From contig JAYKKI010000013.1 of NCBI GenBank assembly GCA_039881145.1, positions 40,505,501 through 40,569,500 of the forward strand: a DNA stretch of 64,000 bases. Direction: 5' to 3'. The DNA is from Druceiella hillmani. Its lineage: Eukaryota; Arthropoda; Insecta; Lepidoptera; Hepialidae. Under the pieces are notes generated by a model. It ran no database searches and was not told where the DNA came from. It worked only from the letters and a program-made list of their open reading frames with translations. Below are positions 22,512 through 31,969 of the stretch, in pieces. Position 1 is the stretch's first letter; every line of letters starts with the position of its first letter. The position numbers and the translations under genes were made by a program.

Positions 22512-22698
22512 TCAGCACTTTACGCATGTATTTGTCGTCGTGTGTTGTTTGTCTTCCACAACGAACTCAAACTTAGAAAGCAGCTCAACCATTTTTAAAA
22601 AGGTACCGTTATTATCGTCGAACCAAAAAACAAACAAATTTTACCCAACTCTTAGCGGTTGCTATGGTTCTTAGAAGACCCTCGTACCAATGATTGTT
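22512..22698 (-). pseudogene. hAT transposase relic, ZMYM1-like, N-terminal part
   Basis: On the minus strand, one frame (22512-22619) reads NNGTFLKMVELLSKFEFVVE, close to the NRGNFLE-V-LLSKYDPVL block that follows the FRGH motif in ZMYM1-like hAT transposases. The neighbouring upstream frame (22613-22698) reads HWYEGLLRTIATAKSW, matching the W--VL-RI block that precedes it. The two frames are out of register by a small shift, and the second ends in a stop. This is a different part of the protein from the relic at 0.2-1.4 kb and on the opposite strand, so it is probably a separate insertion. Confidence 0.45.
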
Positions 22699-22833
22699 TT
22701 CAGCATTAGTATTTTTTAAGTAGCCGCATCTATAATTTTACAACCCCGATCTTTGATTCTGCTCTAGCCATAATTTTCGGGGCCAAATATGATTTTTTAC
22801 AAATTTTAAGTTTTTTTTTATTTCAACGTGATG

Positions 22834-23330
22834 TTACAAACTTTTGAAGAGAGGAGGCCTCTCAAAGGAAACTGAGTTTACAGCTGAAAATTTGGCAGCA
22901 CGTGGAGTATATCCAGTTTTTCTTAAATAGAGTTTGATGCGTTTTGGATCACTTTCATAAGGAATTTGTAATAATACACTGGTTTAGGTGGACTAGTGTC
23001 ACAAATAGATTCTTTCGTCATCTTTTCAATGTTTCGGCCATAATAGGCTGTAAATTTATTTCAATAGCTATCAGGTTGGTAGGAAATGGTGTCACTTTCT
23101 ATTTGTTTAGAAATATCGTCCATCTTTTGATCATCACCATTCTTCATTGATCTAGTATTTTCTTTCTTTATCGAATTTGACATTAGATTACCGAATCATC
23201 AATTGTTTTGGTACTACTAGACGTACTTGGTAAATCATTCTTTAAAGCACCAAATTATTTTTACTTTAGCCTTCCTTTTCCACTATGGGGATTTTCGACG
23301 GGTAGCCAGATAGTTTTCTTTTTCTGTCGG
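22834..23330 (-). pseudogene. Unassigned decayed coding sequence
   Basis: The minus strand has consecutive coding-like pieces: MDDISKQIESDTISYQPDSY then a stop, then continuing in frame through TSPPKPVYYYKF. Another frame reads IPYESDPKRIKLYLRKTGYT and stays open to a TAA at 22834-22836. Amino-acid composition is balanced, unlike chance frames here. No family is recognised. It directly precedes the hAT relic at 22.5-22.7 kb on the same strand and may be the same element. Confidence 0.3.
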
Positions 23331-23579
23331 AAATTCTGAAGCAGATCAAATTAAAAAATGTAAAATATGAAATAATAATCAAAATTAAAATGAAGATTCA
23401 CCGTCCCCAAAAAGCTAAAACAAGACAAGTATTACAAAATAGGGATATATTTGATTCGATTACAAAAAACGTTGACAAAATGAAGAAACAAATATACTTA
23501 AAAGAATATGTAAAAGAAAAATAATAAATTTATTTATATCCTTTAAATTTAGGAAAAAATATCTTTCAATTTATATAAC

Positions 23580-23752
23580 CGCGGCGTGGTGTGTTGTATT
23601 GGTGACAAGGTATAGGGTTTTTGCGGCGCGGACCCGGATTCAATTCTCGGCCACTCGCGGAGCGGAGCTGGAATGATATTCCGATTGGTTGTAAGAAATT
23701 GCAGCAATTCGTCCGCTATATTTATATACTATGTGTATATACATACATAAAT

Positions 23753-23800
<48 letters not shown>

Positions 23801-23802
23801 GA
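23580..23802 (+). mobile_element. tRNA-derived SINE
   Basis: It starts with a tRNA-like head: box A region GCGTGGTGTGTTG (about 23584), box B GGATTCAATTC (about 23637), and a GGACCCGG...CTCGGCC segment shared with the minus-strand head at 6.94 kb. A body of about 100 bp follows (GAGCGGAGCTGGAATGATATTCC...), then an A-run and a (TA)n tail up to 23802, the usual SINE 3' end. SINEs are made by RNA polymerase III and copied by LINE enzymes in trans; a partner LINE relic type is present at 21.7 kb, though no shared tail was found. Confidence 0.7.
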
Positions 23803-24189
23803 TTAGAATAAGTTTTTGTTAGAATTTCCTTGGATCACACCATACTATTTAAATGGATACTTAACTTTTTAGTTATTTAATTAAACATGCTCTTTTATGT
23901 TTATTTCCTTCATAATTAAGGTTTACAAATTTGTGTTCAAATGTAGATAAGAACAATAAATACATGTATAAGCAAATTGCAGGGAAATTTTATCCACAGA
24001 AAGAGAAATGCAAGTATACATTTCGGTTAAATGGCTATTACATTGTCACTATTTTGTCAAACTTACAGGCAAAATACCCCATTTAGGTTCGCCGCCCCGT
24101 ACAAATATCCAGATTGACCAATCCTAAGGTGGGCTCTTACATGAAATAAGATGAAAATTGGGATTAAAAAATATTATTAAACTCCAAAA

Positions 24190-24337
24190 AATTAAATGAA
24201 ATTGCGTGATTTAGTATTATTTATACTTTATTTAAATTCTTTAGCACGACCTAGGTTTCGTTGTATGACAATATCTTCAGGTGGTGGTTAATTGTGGATA
24301 ATTATTTATATTAATTGTGAATAATTAATTTCTACAT
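24190..24337 (-). mobile_element. Hammerhead-like repeat, copy R2
   Basis: Minus-strand core: CACCTGAAGAT, hairpin ATTGT-CAT-ACAAC, GAAACCTAGGTC, GTGC (24243-24286). The CUGANGA and GAAA boxes and the GUC are intact. Stem III (ACC-UA-GGU) is perfect, stem II has four pairs and stem I three (CAC/GUG). Its tail toward 24190 matches the other copies. On the upstream side (24313-24337) GTGAATAATTAATTTCTAC is an inverted copy of the tail end, as in R1. Confidence 0.7.
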
Positions 24338-24339
24338 AA

Positions 24340-25235
24340 TTAATTATTATATTCAAAACTCCAGAGAATAAATATTTATTTTGATTTAAATTTTTTATCT
24401 ACATTCGTTTTATAGTCGAAACATATGATATCATATAATTCTGAATTTGGAAATAAAATATTTATTTTAATACATGTTTTATTCAAATGAAAATAAACTA
24501 CATAATATAATGCGTGCAATATATGAGTTTTACAACTTATATTGTATTTTTTTTGATAGATAGAATTTTAACGTCACAATTCATGTCTCCGAGACAATCA
24601 TGAAGTGTAGTGAATATTATCAAAATAACACAAACATATTAAGGATTAATATAAAGTAATATGTAAACAGGATTACATCAAAATCGACACCCGAGTTATT
24701 ATTTTTGAATCCCCACCCGTTTTGAACACCCGACTTATTACATAACAGAAGTACGTACATAGAAGAAAATACTTTTGTTGTAACAAATTTAATGTATGCG
24801 TATTAAAATTAAACAAATAATTCATATATAAACAAATATATTATTTACCATATTCTGGTAGAGTAGTATTAAAACAATATTTTTAAATTATCCATGGACA
24901 AACCCGTTCTGTCCATTAATAAACAAGTGCTGTGGGTGTAATGTATTGACAATAAGTGCTTACAATAATTGAACTAAAGAGGTGTATATAGAGTGTAACA
25001 AACAAAGGTTCTGTTAAGCACAGAGGTGATTCTGTGCATAAAACTGAGTGGAAAATGTTAAGAAGCTATCTAAAAATTCTCGACAATTTCTGAAAAATCA
25101 TTGTAAAAATTGCGATTTCAACGAAAAAATTTATATTCCCTTGTATATTCAGTTTGATGCACAGAGTGTAACGTTACGCTCAATTTTAATTTTAGGATTC
25201 TACTCGATAAAAGAGACTTTGATTAAATGAAGATA
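24340..25235. other. No recognisable feature
   Basis: AT-rich. ACACCCGAGTTATTA and ACACCCGACTTATTA near 24690 and 24725 form a short direct repeat. The plus frame 25048-25230 has no motif. Confidence 0.45.
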
Positions 25236-25239
25236 TAAA

Positions 25240-25321
25240 ATAGTCCTATACTAAACGTGGAGCGGAGAATAGAGCCTTGGATTTGTAATCCAAAGACTAT
25301 GGATTCGACCCCAGCATAGAT
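25240..25321 (+). tRNA. tRNA-Thr(TGT)-like pseudogene
   Basis: A perfect 5-bp anticodon stem TTGGA/TCCAA encloses TTTGTAA, giving anticodon TGT (Thr). A D-arm-like segment (GGAGCGGAGAATAGAGCC) precedes it and a T-loop-like GGATTCGACC follows. The T stem and acceptor stem do not pair well, so it is probably a tRNA pseudogene or tRNA-derived SINE head rather than a working tRNA. Confidence 0.45.
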
Positions 25322-25695
25322 GGTTACAGAAAATCTTTATAAGGTTTGACAGTTTTTTGCAATACAACATTGTAATTTGTTCTACCTTTTGATGAATGAA
25401 TGGAAGCAATACATCATATGAAATGAAAAAAAAATATCTGAATGCGTGCCAAAACCTGCATACAATAAATTTCCGTAGTTGTATATTTATCTTGAAAGTG
25501 CTGATATAAGTACAACCATAGTAACTATAAACACAAATTTTAACCAAATACTAGTATTTAAACTTTGTTTTGAGACATTGCTTTAAAATTAGAAAGAGTG
25601 GACATATGCCCACTCTCTATTTATTTCACTTTAAAATTCAATATTTCAAAAGTTTCTTTTGAAAAACAAATGTTGTAATTGAAACCCAATTTTCA

Positions 25696-26151
25696 TTGTC
25701 AAAGACCTATTTAATGAAATTCCACTCGACGGGACTTGCGAAATTTTTTTCCGTTAACGACCTACGAAGCCTGATCCATAAATCTACCCCCTTTTTTCTT
25801 TCATCTCCTTGGCTTGACAGGTACCGACCCTTACGTGATCACTTTATAAGTTTATTCACCCATGTCAATACGTCACGCCTATCGGCTGTTTCCTTTGACA
25901 GTGTCCTTGTCCCCGAATATTTAAAATTGACACTATTATATATTCCACTTTTTCGTTTTCGCCACTGGCTCTCCATTTGTTGGCGAAGTTTCGGATTTTT
26001 TTTAAATGGAAGGTTTACTATTCATTTCAAAAACGAATTGATGTATTTATCCCCTTATGGTTCTTATTTTTGTCTTCCTGACTTTCTTATTTTTGTCTTC
26101 CTGAGTTTCTTGTCTTCCTTATTTTTGTCTTCCTTATTTTTGTCTTCCTGA
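25696..26151 (+). CDS. Unassigned 151-codon frame
   Basis: The longest ATG-started frame in the window. The first 115 or so residues have balanced composition (for example STGLAKFFSVNDLRSLIHKS). The last 30 or so are a Phe/Leu/Ser-rich tail produced by the minisatellite at 26063-26310. No domain is recognised, and no signal peptide or splice sites stand out. The plus strand is pyrimidine-rich here, which lowers the chance of stops, so the length alone is weak evidence. It could be a mobile-element relic or chance. Confidence 0.2.
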   Translation: MSKTYLMKFHSTGLAKFFSVNDLRSLIHKSTPFFLSSPWLDRYRPLRDHFISLFTHVNTSRLSAVSFDSVLVPEYLKLTLLYIPLFRFRHWLSICWRSFGFFLNGRFTIHFKNELMYLSPYGSYFCLPDFLIFVFLSFLSSLFLSSLFLSS

Positions 26152-26310
26152 GTTTCTTGTCTTCCTTATTTTTGTCTTCCTGAGTTTTATTTTTGTCTTC
26201 CTTATTTTTGTCTTCCTGAGTTTCTTATTTTTGTTTTTACGGTTCTTATTTTTGTCTTCCTGAGAATTGATATATTTATCCCCTTACGGTTCTTATTTTT
26301 GTCTTCCTGA
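26063..26310. repeat. Pyrimidine-rich compound minisatellite
   Basis: Repeats of CTTATTTTTGTCTTCCTGAG with shortened variants (TTTCTTGTCTTCC). The segment TTTATCCCCTTATGGTTC near 26047 recurs as TTTATCCCCTTACGGTTC near 26273, showing that a unit of about 225 bp including the array was duplicated. Strong strand asymmetry (T and C on plus). Confidence 0.9.
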
Positions 26311-26954
26311 GTTTCTCTTCGCCAATTTTCAAACTTAACGAAAGAAATTGACTAAAATGTTTATACTTCCTTTTACTTGCAGAAAATATTGGTTTATATT
26401 TTACGATATACTTAATCGAAATACAAATTTTTCCGCAGTGAATTTTGTTTCAATAAATAAAATATTTCAAGTACTACCTGAATTTACTCATGAAATGTCA
26501 CAAAGAAATCACGATAATAACAAAGTAGTATATTAAATATTTCAATTTGTTGTTTGTTGTTGTTTTTTGTTATTTCAATTCAAAAATTTATGTAAATTCA
26601 GTATATTTACTCTTCTTTATTTTACTTTTATTTATTATTATATCGTTTTTACTTTATTTTACTTTTCTACTACTTTCCAGTCTCTTGTGACTTCAAAAAG
26701 ATGAATGTTGCGTAGGGTTCTCATTTTGGTACGTAATTATTTTAGCAATAGTAACTTAAAGAGGCGTTGACCAATTTTCACGATTCTTTTTTACTTGAAA
26801 GGAAATTGTCTCGGATAGGTTTTATGTAAATAGGCTCAAATCCATATGAAGTACTCCGGAGATGAGAATATAAGACCCCTTTGAGAAATTTGGAATCGAG
26901 TTTGAACCCATCATGCATATCTGTAAATAAGTAGTTTAGCCATAGATGGCGACC

Positions 26955-27480
26955 AGAGTCTGATGATGAAGGAACAAGATAGGGACAGAAATCCTTAATG
27001 CTGAGGAACAGGTACATCGATCGGTTCTTTTAACTTGTATCGATAATTCTTTGGTGAAAAATGATGGAGTTGGCAGATTCCAGAAACTATTAAATGGTAA
27101 AGAGTAAATGCATTGAGTTTGAGCTCAGTTGACTTGCCTTGCCGAGTCCTTTGGCCATAAATAGATGAGTCTCATAAAGTTTGAAGGTGATGGCGGGAAC
27201 TCTACAATAGGTATACATTCATGGTGCTTGGGCTTGTCTTGACTTGTCTTGTCTATATTAACAAGTAATGTTATTACAAGTAGTATCTAGGGTATAAAGA
27301 TGAAGCCAAAAGGCTATGACAGGAACTCTTCAATGATGAAAAGTAGATTTACAAACTTTAGACCTGTCTTTTGCTCACAGATGTTTGATGATGGAGCTGA
27401 AAATTTATAACAAGAACTCTTCAGCGCTGATGAGTAAATTTATTGATTTGGATTCCTTTGACTTGTCTCGATGTAAATAC
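26955..27480 (+). repeat. Decayed tandem array F, locus 1, about five units
   Basis: Units of roughly 75-120 bp begin with a GATGATGGAG-type motif, pass through GGGAACTCT-CAAT and GTAAATT-ATTGA-type blocks and end in GACTTGTCTTG. They start near 26958, 27060, 27180, 27300 and 27387. A related three-unit array in opposite orientation lies at 40180-40520. Confidence 0.55.
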
Positions 27481-27482
27481 AA

Positions 27483-27860
27483 AGTTAACAAGTAGGTAAG
27501 CATGTATATACCAAAGCTTGAAATTATTAGAATGTCGGTAGATAGGTAAGCAAATAAAGTTATATACAAAGACATGAAACAACTAGGATATTAAGTAGGT
27601 GGGTATATAAATTTGTACAGATATTTGAACAGTTGTGAGGCAACTAAAATAACTTTCTGATATCTAAAGAAGATTAGTAATTATACATAGGCGTATACAA
27701 AAAAAACTGGATAAGTAAGTAGATAGGTGTGTTTATATATACTGGTATATAAAAAGGCATGAACTTTATTACGACTTGCTTCATAGTTTACACTAGCGTA
27801 TATAGTATAAAGCAAGGAAAATATTAGTAGATAGATAAATGAGTACAGTTATATTGCTGG
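27483..27860 (+). repeat. Decayed tandem array, GTAGATAGGTAAG-type units
   Basis: Irregular units of about 55-100 bp with AGTAGGTAAG, TATATACAAAG and CATGAAAC-A-type blocks, at roughly 27483, 27537, 27593, 27711 and 27825. This directly follows array F and may be its degraded continuation or a different satellite. Confidence 0.45.
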
Positions 27861-28078
27861 CTGTAAAATTTTGAATCTTGCTATTTTCCTTTAATATAAT
27901 TCCTAATTTGTTTTCGTACAATCATTACTATTTAATGATTTCACACTAAAAACTTTTTTGGTTTTCTCTCACATTTCAAAACGAAAAATTGTTTTCTTGG
28001 CAATTATTTTAAATTAATAAGCCATGGAAATAATAAAATTTTAAAAAAAAATAGGGAACGGTTAGACATTACCCAGTA

Positions 28079-28172
28079 CACAATTAAATGAAACTACGTG
28101 ATGTAGTATTATTTCTACTTTCTTTAATTTCTTTACCACCACCTAGGTTTCGTTGTATTACAACACCACCCA
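28079..28172 (-). mobile_element. Hammerhead-like repeat, copy R3, core damaged
   Basis: The tail and the hairpin-GAAACCTAGG part match R2 and R4 closely (CAATTAAATGAAACTACGTG on plus), but the CTGAAGA box is deleted (GGTGG joins directly to the hairpin) and the cleavage-site C is G (GGTGGTGG). This copy cannot form the hammerhead core. Confidence 0.75.
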
Positions 28173-28174
28173 AC

Positions 28175-29870
28175 GTCACGCAATAATGCAACTGACAAAC
28201 TCATTTTCATATCAGCCTGACTAACCACGTGTATTAAAATAAATGTAATGATAAAAAATTTAGAAGACAATAAAGTTTTCATATCAAGTTTTGTGTGGAC
28301 AAAAAAACAGATTACAATAAACCAAGGGTTAGTCCATCAAACACACATTTTTTTTTAGAACGTAGGAAATATTAAAATGAAATGGGAAAAATTTATCGGT
28401 GGAAAATTTCTTGATAATGTTATTTTCACCCTCCTTCTAATAAAGCTGGAGAATTAATGGACTATTTTGACGTGAATGAAGCTTTCAGGCATAATATATT
28501 TATAACGCAGTCTTTATTTTATAGGTAACTCGGAGCAAAGCGACTCTAAACGTAAGTACAAAATAGTCCGCAATCGAAGGCCTTAACTTATTGACAAACG
28601 CTAAAATTTCTTTCTAAATTATAAAAATTATCATTAGCAAGTGACATTTATAAACATTTACCGATACGTATTTATACGATTTTGTCGACCCATTTCTAAA
28701 ACAAATCTTGAGCAACTGTCACTCGTATTTTGGGATGGTGCTGTATAAAAACATGCATTTTAGAGTAAGATATTTAAAGCACTGTGTATTATAAATTAAA
28801 TTAATATAAACATTAATCTCCATTAAAGAAACTGAAAAAAATAAGGATAATACTGGTATATTTTGTGATCTTACTCCGCTGGCTGACATTCTGAGCCTCA
28901 GTAAACAGCAAACTTCCTTTCAGTAAGCTAAGTCTGGTTTTCTTCCATTTTCGTCATGCACCACAGATTACGCCCTATACAAATTCCTCAAAAAAATAAT
29001 TGTTATTGACATGTTCTGCTTTTGTACGTGAGATTGCGCCCTAAAGGATTACTTTTTCTAAGACATTATAGATTTCTTTTCTATGAAATTCCATGAGGCA
29101 CACTATCATCGAAAAAAACTACTGTACTGTACCATAGGGTTCTGCTACTATACTATAAATGGAAACCTATGGAATTGGTTTTGCTACCGGACCGTAGATA
29201 GTGCCTTACTTAATATAATAGAAAATGATCTAATGCATCTACAATATTTAAGAACTCATCAAAGTGTAAATTAATCATGTTTTTTTTTAAGATTTCACTG
29301 TTTTTGAATTCATATTTAACCAGCATATACGTGTAAATACAGTTTTTTTTATAATGAAGAGTGTATATACATACTTCACGCAATCTAACACCAAGATAAT
29401 CATCACTTCGAAACCCTTTGAAATGTAATGACGAAACAAAAACTAAGTTAATTCAAAAGTTACAAAATGTAACTTATGCAAAATTTATGTACATAGTTTC
29501 AATAGTTTAAGAATGAAATTCGTTCAGACAAAAAGGCAAACGGACAACATTTTTCACATCAGATTCGTTTTAGTAATCGAATACACAAAAGAGAACGTTG
29601 AGATAATTAACATATTATTTTCCGTTGTACCAGCACATTACATTTATTATACGTTCTCTCAAGATTATCCCTCCTTGTTAAAATACATAAATATTTTCAT
29701 TTCTACGGTCCCTCCGTTTCCTTAAAATAACATAATATAAAACAGCGAGTGGTCACACTATTTTCTTTGTATAACACTATATAAAACAAGCAAGTAATGA
29801 AACGTAAATTACCACAGAATACTTTATATGACTGGAATTAGTAGACCAAAAATATTAATGAAAAAATTGG
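28175..29870. other. No recognisable feature
   Basis: AT-rich sequence. Plus frames 29083-29274 and 29513-29725 have no motif. Confidence 0.45.
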
Positions 29871-29879
29871 CCCAATTAA

Positions 29880-30120
29880 AAACCTGGCTCGCGCAGTGAG
29901 GACTGGTACTTTGCTTGAAGACCATATATTTTATTTGTCATAAGTTATCACCAATATAGACTTTCTTTTGTAATAAATATTTAATAGTGTCTGATTATAA
30001 TTAAATTAATTTTAAATATATGTCCCCCCTGGACATATATTTAAAATTAATTTAATCATTTCTCTGCAACCTCACGCAGATTTCTAAAAATTCTGTTTTA
30101 TTTCATAATTTTTGGATTAG
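29880..30120 (+). repeat. Dispersed repeat family D, copy 1
   Basis: CCTGGCTCGCGCAGTGAGG, ATATTTTATTT-T, CACCAATATAGACTTTCT and AGATTTCTAAAAATTCTG match, in order and on the same strand, blocks at 52945-53180. The perfect palindrome at 30000-30056 lies inside this copy but is absent from the other, so it arose or was inserted later. Confidence 0.6.
30000..30056. repeat. Perfect 26-bp palindrome with 5-base loop
   Basis: The left arm at 30000-30025 ends ATATATGTCC; the right arm at 30031-30056 begins GGACATATAT and is its exact reverse complement over 26 bases. The loop is CCCCT. Symmetry stops abruptly at both outer ends. In DNA it could extrude as a cruciform; transcribed, it would form a 26-bp hairpin on either strand. 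Confidence 0.95.
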
Positions 30121-31306
30121 TAGTTTCGAAAATAAGTGGAGAAGAGTGACATATATTTTTTATAAACTTTTTAATATATCTCTGATGATATACGACCTAA
30201 AGTTACAAAATAGTTTTGTGATCTTTACAGATAAAATAATACTTTTCACTGTACGAAATTTAAAAAATTATTTTTCGAGTACTTAATTTGCCACCCTACA
30301 ATTTTCTCCTATTAATAATTTAAATACTTTTTAAGTATTTGGTATTAATACATATGATTTAATATACTTTATTATAATGCCAAATTTCAAATTTCTGCAT
30401 TAAGTGACTTCAGAAAAAAACGACTATAAAAAAACCGGCAGACAGACTTGTAAATGATCTTGCGAGGGTTTCGTTTCTGCTTTTGAGGTAAAGAATTTAA
30501 AAAATTGTAATGGGAGATAAATTTTACTTACAAATCCTTCTTAAGTCGGTAAATCAGTTTTAATGCTCCATTTTTCAGCATCCAAAGTATCCACCGACTT
30601 AATTACTTACTTGAATGTGCAGCCGTGAATTTTATTAAAATTTATAGGGCGCAATAAATGAAGGGTGGGCACCAATCAAGGGGTGAAATATTGCAGCCAA
30701 GAACAATATAGCAAATTAGCTACAGATTTTAATGGGAGTTAATAAAGACAATATTTTATAGTTTCCTGTTGATATAGTTTTAAGTGAAAGGGATTTTTCC
30801 TCCAGTTTATAATGTTTCACCGTAAGTAAGCCTTAACAAAAAGAATATTGCGTTTTAACAATTGTTATTGGGTATTTGTGTATACATGTCAAAATATAAA
30901 ATCTATTTAATATCTATCACAATGTTGTTTTGTTAAAAACTTAGCTATAATTACAATATTTGATATTGGGTAGTATTATCTAATTTTGACAGGAAACAAA
31001 TAAAACATTCCTTATTCATTTTCAGCTTATAGGGAAATATAAAACTAAAATCAGGACACGACGTAGACAGGGTACATGATATTTTATGTCAGTGTAAGAC
31101 ATTAAGTATCACGCATTAGTTTACAGTATTTTATTTATATATATTAATTAATTCTCATATCATTTTCTCCGTTTTCAGAAGAGAACATATCGGTAACAAA
31201 TAAACTGGTATTGATGACTGATATTCTAATGTATACACATTGAATTACATAACTTGTATTATCTGTTTTATTGATGAATCATGTTAGAATAGGTAATGTT
31301 GGTTTC

Positions 31307-31448
31307 AGAATCTCGTACCTCAAGAAGAGAAAAACGGAACTCTCATAAGATATATAAGACTATTCGTTGCTCTCTGGCATAGGGACCAATGGATACTTGA
31401 GTGTTCTTATAAGGGTTCTGTTTTTCTCCTTTTGAAATACAGGATTCT
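31307..31448. repeat. Imperfect inverted repeat, 44-nt arms, 54-nt loop
   Basis: The left arm (31307-31350, AGAATCTCGT...CATAAGA) and the reverse complement of the right arm (31405-31448) align over 44 bases without gaps, with 35 identities. All nine differences are transitions. The loop carries GCATAGGGACCAATGGATAC. It may be a small foldback or MITE-like element or a long hairpin RNA. A related right half (GTGTTCTTATAA...TTTTGAA) occurs at 32735-32775. Confidence 0.8.
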
Positions 31449-31559
31449 AATAACATCATTACTTTTTCTAACATTGTTTGTTATTAAAAAGATAATACTA
31501 TTCACATAAGTCGATATTTCTATATAAGTATACGTTCAGAAAGAGGATTGTAGTCATTT

Positions 31560-31965
31560 AGAAACACTGTCACGAATATCACCGTCGTTTTTCGCAGACA
31601 CTGTTTAATTTAGAAATTTTAAAGCATAATGTTAAAGCACATTAATCACAATGTTTATTAAATTTTAGAGATATTTATAAATCATAAAGTACTCAATTTT
31701 TTATTTCTTGTATTGTGTGAAATATAAATTGAAACAGCGAATTACAAATATTCAGGAAATATTAATTTGTTTTACCATTTTTTGTTAGTTCTAGAGATGT
31801 TTATTAAAAATGTTCACAAACTTTTCGTAGAAACTGTTTGACATGGAAACTTGAAATTTAGCATACCATAAATCACATTAATTTGCACATATTTTAATAG
31901 TTAACAGTTAAAGTTACTCGTACAGAAATTTTAGAGTGTGAAATCAATTATTTAGCATTTTTCTT
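31560..31965 (+). repeat. Repeat family E, tandem copies 2 and 3
   Basis: TTTTCGCAGACACTGTTTAA (about 31588) and TTTTCGTAGAAACTGTTTGA (about 31818) start two similar blocks about 230 bp apart, each followed by GAAA-TT-AA-TTTAGCATA-type and CACATTAAT blocks. The same segment occurs at 17390-17450. Confidence 0.5.
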
Positions 31966-31969
31966 TGTG

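Noticed and set aside
25240..25321. Functional tRNA-Thr gene
   Set aside because: The T stem and acceptor stem do not pair; kept only as a pseudogene.
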